Assembly (NCBI GenBank): GCA_020059425.1
Contig: JAGVCD010000244.1
Location: 1 to 7,518, forward strand
Source of the DNA: Chamaesiphon sp.
GTDB taxonomy: Bacteria; Cyanobacteriota; Cyanobacteriia; Cyanobacteriales; Chamaesiphonaceae
Length of the DNA: 7,518 bases
Direction of reading: 5' to 3'
Below, piece by piece: positions 4,801 to 7,518 of this stretch; positions within the stretch are counted from its first letter, which is position 1, and every line of letters begins with the position of its first letter. The position numbers and the translations under genes are program-made. The notes beneath the pieces are model-generated. The model did not search any database, had not been told where the DNA came from, and saw nothing but the letters and a program-made list of their open reading frames with translations.

Positions 4801-5064
4801 ATGTACATTGTCGAATTAGTCTTAAGAAATGTCGCCATGCCAATCTCTGTGCAGCGCAAAGAAGCCGATGCCGCCGACGGTCTTTATGCTGAGGTATTAA
4901 ATGCCATCAAATCTAATCAACCGGGGCATATCCTAGAGTTGACCTGTGAACAGCAAACCGATAAAAAAGCGGCTGTGTTTATCAGTGATATTGCCGCCGT
5001 GCAAACTTATAACAAGTCCAGCACGCCAGCGACTGGACGCGCTGCCGGTTTTGCCACAGCTTAA
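4801..5064 (+). CDS. UPF0367-family conserved cyanobacterial protein
   Basis: The 87-residue protein has the layout I recall for UPF0367, a small uncharacterised family of cyanobacteria and some plastids. It starts with the strand MYIVELVLRN, followed by PISVQRKEADAADGLYAEVLNAI (14-36), HILELTCEQQTDKKAAVFISDIAAVQTY (about 43-70) and a short polar tail. It has no signal peptide, membrane segment or obvious catalytic motif and is likely cytoplasmic. Alternating strand-helix-strand-strand patterning suggests a small alpha/beta fold. The function is unknown. Its stop codon lies 4 bases before the ABC ATPase start, so the two are almost certainly co-transcribed and probably translationally coupled. 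Confidence 0.8.
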   Translation: MYIVELVLRNVAMPISVQRKEADAADGLYAEVLNAIKSNQPGHILELTCEQQTDKKAAVFISDIAAVQTYNKSSTPATGRAAGFATA

Positions 5065-5068
5065 AAAT

Positions 5069-5740
5069 ATGGGTGCAGAAGTTGCGATCGATATCCAAAA
5101 CCTATGCTTCAGTTGGCCATCTGGGGTCTCGGTACTGCAAGATTGCTCATTGACAGTCCCCCAGGGTGAGCTATGGATGCTGCTGGGTACTAATGGTAGT
5201 GGCAAGTCTACTTTACTGCGGCTGATTGCCGGATTATTTGCCCCCACAGCTGGCCAGATCCAAGTGCGGGGCAAGATTGGTTTTGTGCTGCAAAACCCCG
5301 ATCATCAATTGGTAATGCCCAGTGTAGGAGCTGATATTGCTTTTGGTTTGGTCAGCGAAAAACTCTCCTACCCAGAAGTGCGCCAACGGGTGGGAGAATC
5401 GCTAGCCGCTGTCAATCTCGAACATTTGGTGCGTCGTCCGATTTATGCTTTGAGTGGTGGTCAAAAGCAGCGGGTGGCTATTGCTGGCGTAATTGCCCAA
5501 CGTAGCGCAATATTGCTGTTTGATGAACCCACGGCACTGTTAGACCCTGATGCTCAGTTGGAGTTGGTCGCCCAGGTGCGAGATTTAGTCAAGGCAAGGG
5601 GCTTAGCTGCCCTGTGGGTAACCCATCGTCTAGAAGAACTAGATTATTGCGATGGGGCTTTTTTACTGGAAAATGGTAAGTTAGTCGATCGGGGTGATCC
5701 GCATCGATTGTGTCAAAGATTAATTAATGCAGGGAAATAG
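5069..5740 (+). CDS. ABC transporter ATP-binding protein, CbiO/EcfA-like
   Basis: This 223-residue stand-alone nucleotide-binding subunit has every ATPase motif: Walker A GTNGSGKST (40-48), Q-loop VLQNPDHQLVMPSVGADIAFG (73-93), signature LSGGQKQR (128-135), Walker B AILLFDEP (147-154) and switch histidine H186 in VTH. The NPDHQL..PSV..DIAFG stretch after the Q-loop is characteristic of energy-coupling-factor and cobalt-type importers (CbiO, EcfA), which take up vitamins or metal ions. D-loop TALLDPD has L where most family members have G. The frame is open back to 4946 inside the UPF0367 gene, but family homology starts at the ATG at 5069, just after that gene's stop. No Shine-Dalgarno sequence precedes it, consistent with coupled translation. 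No transmembrane or substrate-binding subunit is in the window, so the substrate is unknown; a distant permease partner is likely. Confidence 0.9.
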   Translation: MGAEVAIDIQNLCFSWPSGVSVLQDCSLTVPQGELWMLLGTNGSGKSTLLRLIAGLFAPTAGQIQVRGKIGFVLQNPDHQLVMPSVGADIAFGLVSEKLSYPEVRQRVGESLAAVNLEHLVRRPIYALSGGQKQRVAIAGVIAQRSAILLFDEPTALLDPDAQLELVAQVRDLVKARGLAALWVTHRLEELDYCDGAFLLENGKLVDRGDPHRLCQRLINAGK

Positions 5741-5742
5741 CG

Positions 5743-6762
5743 ATGCTGTTTAGTGAGATCATCCAAAAATTGGGACCAGCGATATCCAGCCATAGCTCCC
5801 ACTCCGACCCGGAAATCCAGGGTTTGTCGCCGATCGATCAACCCCAAGCTAGAACACTGAGCTATATTGAGAGCGCCAAATTTGCTAGTGCGATCGCCAC
5901 CACCACAGTAGCTGCTCTGGTCATCCCCCAAAACGATGAAATCATTGCCGCCGCTAATGCCCATGGTCTAGCCTGGCTGGCTTCCTCGGAACCCCGCTTA
6001 CTATTTGCCCAAGCGATCGGTCTGTTTTATCAGGAATTTAAACCCACGGCCAGTATTCACCCTAGCGCCGTGATCGACCCAGCGGTGCAACTTGGTCAAG
6101 ATGTTTATATTGGCGCTCATGTAGTAATTCAAGGCCAAGTCAAAATTGGCGATCGAGCAGTGATTCATCCCAATGTGGTGATCTATCCCGATGTGGAAGT
6201 TGGCGCGGATACGGTCTTACATGCCAACTGCACTATTCATGAGCGGAGCCGGATTGGTCAGCGTTGTGTAATCAATAGTGGTACGGTCATTGGCGCTGAA
6301 GGTTTTGGCTTTGTGCCCACGGCGACCGGTTGGTTTAAGATGCCCCAGTCCGGCTATACCATCCTAGAAGATCAAGTAGAAGTGGGCTGTAATAGTGCGA
6401 TCGATCGACCAGCGGTGGGAGAAACCCGGATTGGCCGCGATACCAAGTTAGATAATTTGGTACATATTGGGCATGGCTGTCAGATTGGTTCTAACTGTGC
6501 GATCGCTGCCCAAGTCGGTTTGGTCGGTGGGGTGACGATCGGTAATCAGGTGTTGATGGGTGGCCAGGTGGGGGTGGCGAATAAGGTGAATATTGGTGAT
6601 CGATCGATGGTGTCGCCGAAGACGGGGATTCACAGTGATGTGGAGGCGGGGACGGTGGTGTCGGGCTATCCGGCGGTGCCGCATAAGGTGTGGCTAAAGA
6701 CGGCGGCGATTATGAATCGGTTGCCGGAAATGTATCAGGCATTTAAAAAGCTGCAAAGTTAA
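5743..6762 (+). CDS. lpxD: UDP-3-O-acylglucosamine N-acyltransferase
   Basis: LpxD carries out the third committed step of lipid A synthesis, moving a hydroxyacyl chain from acyl carrier protein to the 2-amino group of UDP-3-O-acylglucosamine in the cytoplasm. The 339-residue length is normal. Residues 1-100 form the N-terminal uridine-binding domain. From about 101 to 310 the hexapeptide pattern (I/V-G-x-x-x-x) runs almost without break, giving the left-handed beta helix. GAEGFGFVPTATGWFKMPQSG (184-204) is a family signature. H244 in DNLVHIGHGCQIG aligns with the catalytic histidine of E. coli LpxD (H239). The C-terminus (about 316-339) is the helical extension. The start lies 2 bases after the ATPase stop, with AGGGA at 5731-5735 as ribosome-binding site. 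From about 6530 to the end, codons turn strongly to G-ending forms (GTG, GCG, ACG, CCG), unlike the first two thirds. Confidence 0.96.
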   Translation: MLFSEIIQKLGPAISSHSSHSDPEIQGLSPIDQPQARTLSYIESAKFASAIATTTVAALVIPQNDEIIAAANAHGLAWLASSEPRLLFAQAIGLFYQEFKPTASIHPSAVIDPAVQLGQDVYIGAHVVIQGQVKIGDRAVIHPNVVIYPDVEVGADTVLHANCTIHERSRIGQRCVINSGTVIGAEGFGFVPTATGWFKMPQSGYTILEDQVEVGCNSAIDRPAVGETRIGRDTKLDNLVHIGHGCQIGSNCAIAAQVGLVGGVTIGNQVLMGGQVGVANKVNIGDRSMVSPKTGIHSDVEAGTVVSGYPAVPHKVWLKTAAIMNRLPEMYQAFKKLQS

Positions 6763-6780
6763 ACTGCTGCCTAGAAATAC

Positions 6781-6938
6781 CTAACAGGACTCAAAACAAG
6801 CCACAAACTCATAATCCACAGCGATTTGTAATCTAGCATCCTCCTCTGTAATTCCAGAATCTAAATTGTAATCACTGCGATTTCTCATGTCCTGAGCATC
6901 AATTAACGATCGATGAAACCGACGTAATCGCTAATCAT
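6781..6938 (-). pseudogene. Remnant of a UPF0332/HEPN-domain protein, partner of the adjacent nucleotidyltransferase
   Basis: The ATG at 6938 overlaps the nucleotidyltransferase stop by ATGA, as in intact pairs, and encodes MISD before running into a stop within 12 codons. In a different frame from 6930, the sequence reads RRFHRSLIDAQDMRNRSDYN and continues through LDSGITEEDARLQIA to a TAG at 6783-6781. This strongly resembles the C-terminal third of UPF0332 HEPN proteins (FHR.LIDAQDLRN.GDYDL...ITEEEA). The N-terminal helical bundle, normally about 70-80 residues, is missing. An internal frame-disrupting deletion close behind the start codon therefore explains the remains. HEPN proteins of this kind are RNase toxins or substrates for AMPylation in MNT-HEPN modules; this copy cannot be functional. 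It also fills most of the interval between lpxD and the nucleotidyltransferase. Confidence 0.75.
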
Positions 6939-7258
6939 AAAGGAACACCTTCACGTCGAACATTAAGCAAGAAAGGGCTGTTTTCTTCCTGAAAACGTTG
7001 AGCAGAAATAAAAGCAAGAGAAATTACCGTATCATACTCCAAAGACAGATCTGCAATAAACTGACTTGTTCGATCGATCTCTTCCCGGTAACTAAAAGTT
7101 TTTTTTAGTACTACCAACACATCAATGTCCGAAGATTCTCGCGCATCTCCCTTTGCCTGGGAACCATAAAGAATTAATTCCTCTAAGTTTTCTTGATACT
7201 GTTCAGAAAACCACTGTTTAACTAGAGCAATAATTCGATCTAAATTTTGATTTTTCAT
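6935..7258 (-). CDS. MntA-like minimal nucleotidyltransferase (antitoxin of MNT-HEPN type)
   Basis: The 107-residue protein is a minimal DNA polymerase beta-like nucleotidyltransferase. The defining motif GSx10DxD is intact: YGSQAKGDARESSDIDVLVV (31-50), with G32, S33, D44 and D46, and LEYD (about 73-76) offers a third acidic position. The C-terminus NSPFLLNVRREGVPL is typical of proteins that stand directly before a HEPN gene. In characterised MNT-HEPN systems such as MntA-HepT this protein neutralises the HEPN toxin by adding AMP to a tyrosine. Here the toxin gene downstream is deleted internally, leaving the antitoxin as an orphan. The length is full and the frame is intact. No clear promoter was seen in the 110 bases between it and the Uma2-like gene. 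Confidence 0.88.
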   Translation of the reverse strand: MKNQNLDRIIALVKQWFSEQYQENLEELILYGSQAKGDARESSDIDVLVVLKKTFSYREEIDRTSQFIADLSLEYDTVISLAFISAQRFQEENSPFLLNVRREGVPL

Positions 7259-7368
7259 TATTGATAATTTCTTGGGAATGCTGATACTGGAACAAGATTC
7301 GACAAAGGCTGTCTACAAATTTTCTGCATCAAACCGCGCTGGGGGGTAGGTATTGTCGATCGACTATA

Positions 7369-7518
7369 TTATTTCAGAGTATCAGGGTCTATCCCTAGCT
7401 CTCGTAGCTTGGCAGCTAGTAAATTGGCTCTATTGGTCTCAGTTACAGCCCGTTGCTCAGCTCGAATTTCCTTTTCCTCCGATCGCAGATATCTGTCACC
7501 TCTCTCATCAAACCAAGA
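7369..7518 (-). CDS. C-terminal end of an Uma2-family (DUF820) protein, cut by the window edge
   Basis: An open frame enters from the right edge and stops with TAA at 7371-7369, giving 49 residues. It begins SWFDERGDRYLRSEEKEIRA, continues as a charged, alanine- and glutamate-rich heptad-like helix, and ends LAAKLRELGIDPDTLK. The pattern of a D-x-x-G-x-R-Y-L lead, a basic/acidic coiled coil and an AxKLRELGIDPD-x-L end is the common tail of cyanobacterial Uma2-family proteins, predicted PD-(D/E)XK nucleases. The catalytic domain lies outside the window, so the assignment rests on the tail alone. The N-terminus is missing because of the window, not because of decay. Confidence 0.65.
   Translation of the reverse strand, partial: SWFDERGDRYLRSEEKEIRAEQRAVTETNRANLLAAKLRELGIDPDTLK

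Noticed and set aside
4933..5274. 113-codon minus-strand frame across UPF0367 and the ABC ATPase
   Set aside because: It is antisense to the Walker A region and has no independent features.
6448..6684. 78-codon minus-strand frame rich in His and Arg within lpxD
   Set aside because: Its composition is a by-product of the G-rich hexapeptide codons on the other strand.
1..7518. Search for an integron integrase, transposase, tRNA or rRNA genes
   Set aside because: No tyrosine-recombinase, transposase or structural RNA signature was seen in any frame or strand.

Overview
The window reads as cyanobacterial DNA. The evidence is four exact copies of the highly iterated palindrome GCGATCGC (3276, 3995, 5890, 6499), a UPF0367-type small protein found in cyanobacteria, a DUF2470 protein, and an Uma2-type C-terminus. 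The genus cannot be fixed from the sequence. The window falls into three parts.

Left part, about 1-2860: an accessory segment that looks like integron gene cassettes with no integrase in view. Two attC-like sites, both exactly 87 bp (585-671 and 1948-2034), share the same layout: 7-base R boxes, 3-base unpaired spacers, long imperfect stems and extrahelical bases all on one arm. The R-box consensus and the arm carrying the extra bases both orient the array on the minus strand. A third cassette-like boundary lies at 2853-2859, without a convincing attC behind it. In array order the contents are: a peptidase E-like S51 hydrolase (minus strand, stop codon 14 bases before its attC); a cassette whose two genes run backwards on the plus strand from their own promoter (MarR regulator, then a secreted NTF2/SnoaL-like protein, then a strong hairpin); and a SAM-dependent methyltransferase that is cut short at its C-terminus. 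GCGATCGC is absent from this whole segment.

Middle part, about 2860-6762: ordinary chromosome. A gene-free stretch with scattered TACTTAGG-like octamers leads into a DUF2470 gene. This converges with gmd (GDP-mannose 4,6-dehydratase). A tight three-gene plus-strand unit follows: UPF0367 protein, CbiO/EcfA-like ABC ATPase (4-base gap) and lpxD (2-base gap). gmd and lpxD both serve the outer envelope, providing activated deoxysugars and lipid A acylation.

Right part, 6763-7518: a decayed accessory patch on the minus strand. It holds an intact MntA-like minimal nucleotidyltransferase, an internally deleted remnant of its UPF0332/HEPN partner, and the last 49 codons of an Uma2-family protein running off the window edge.
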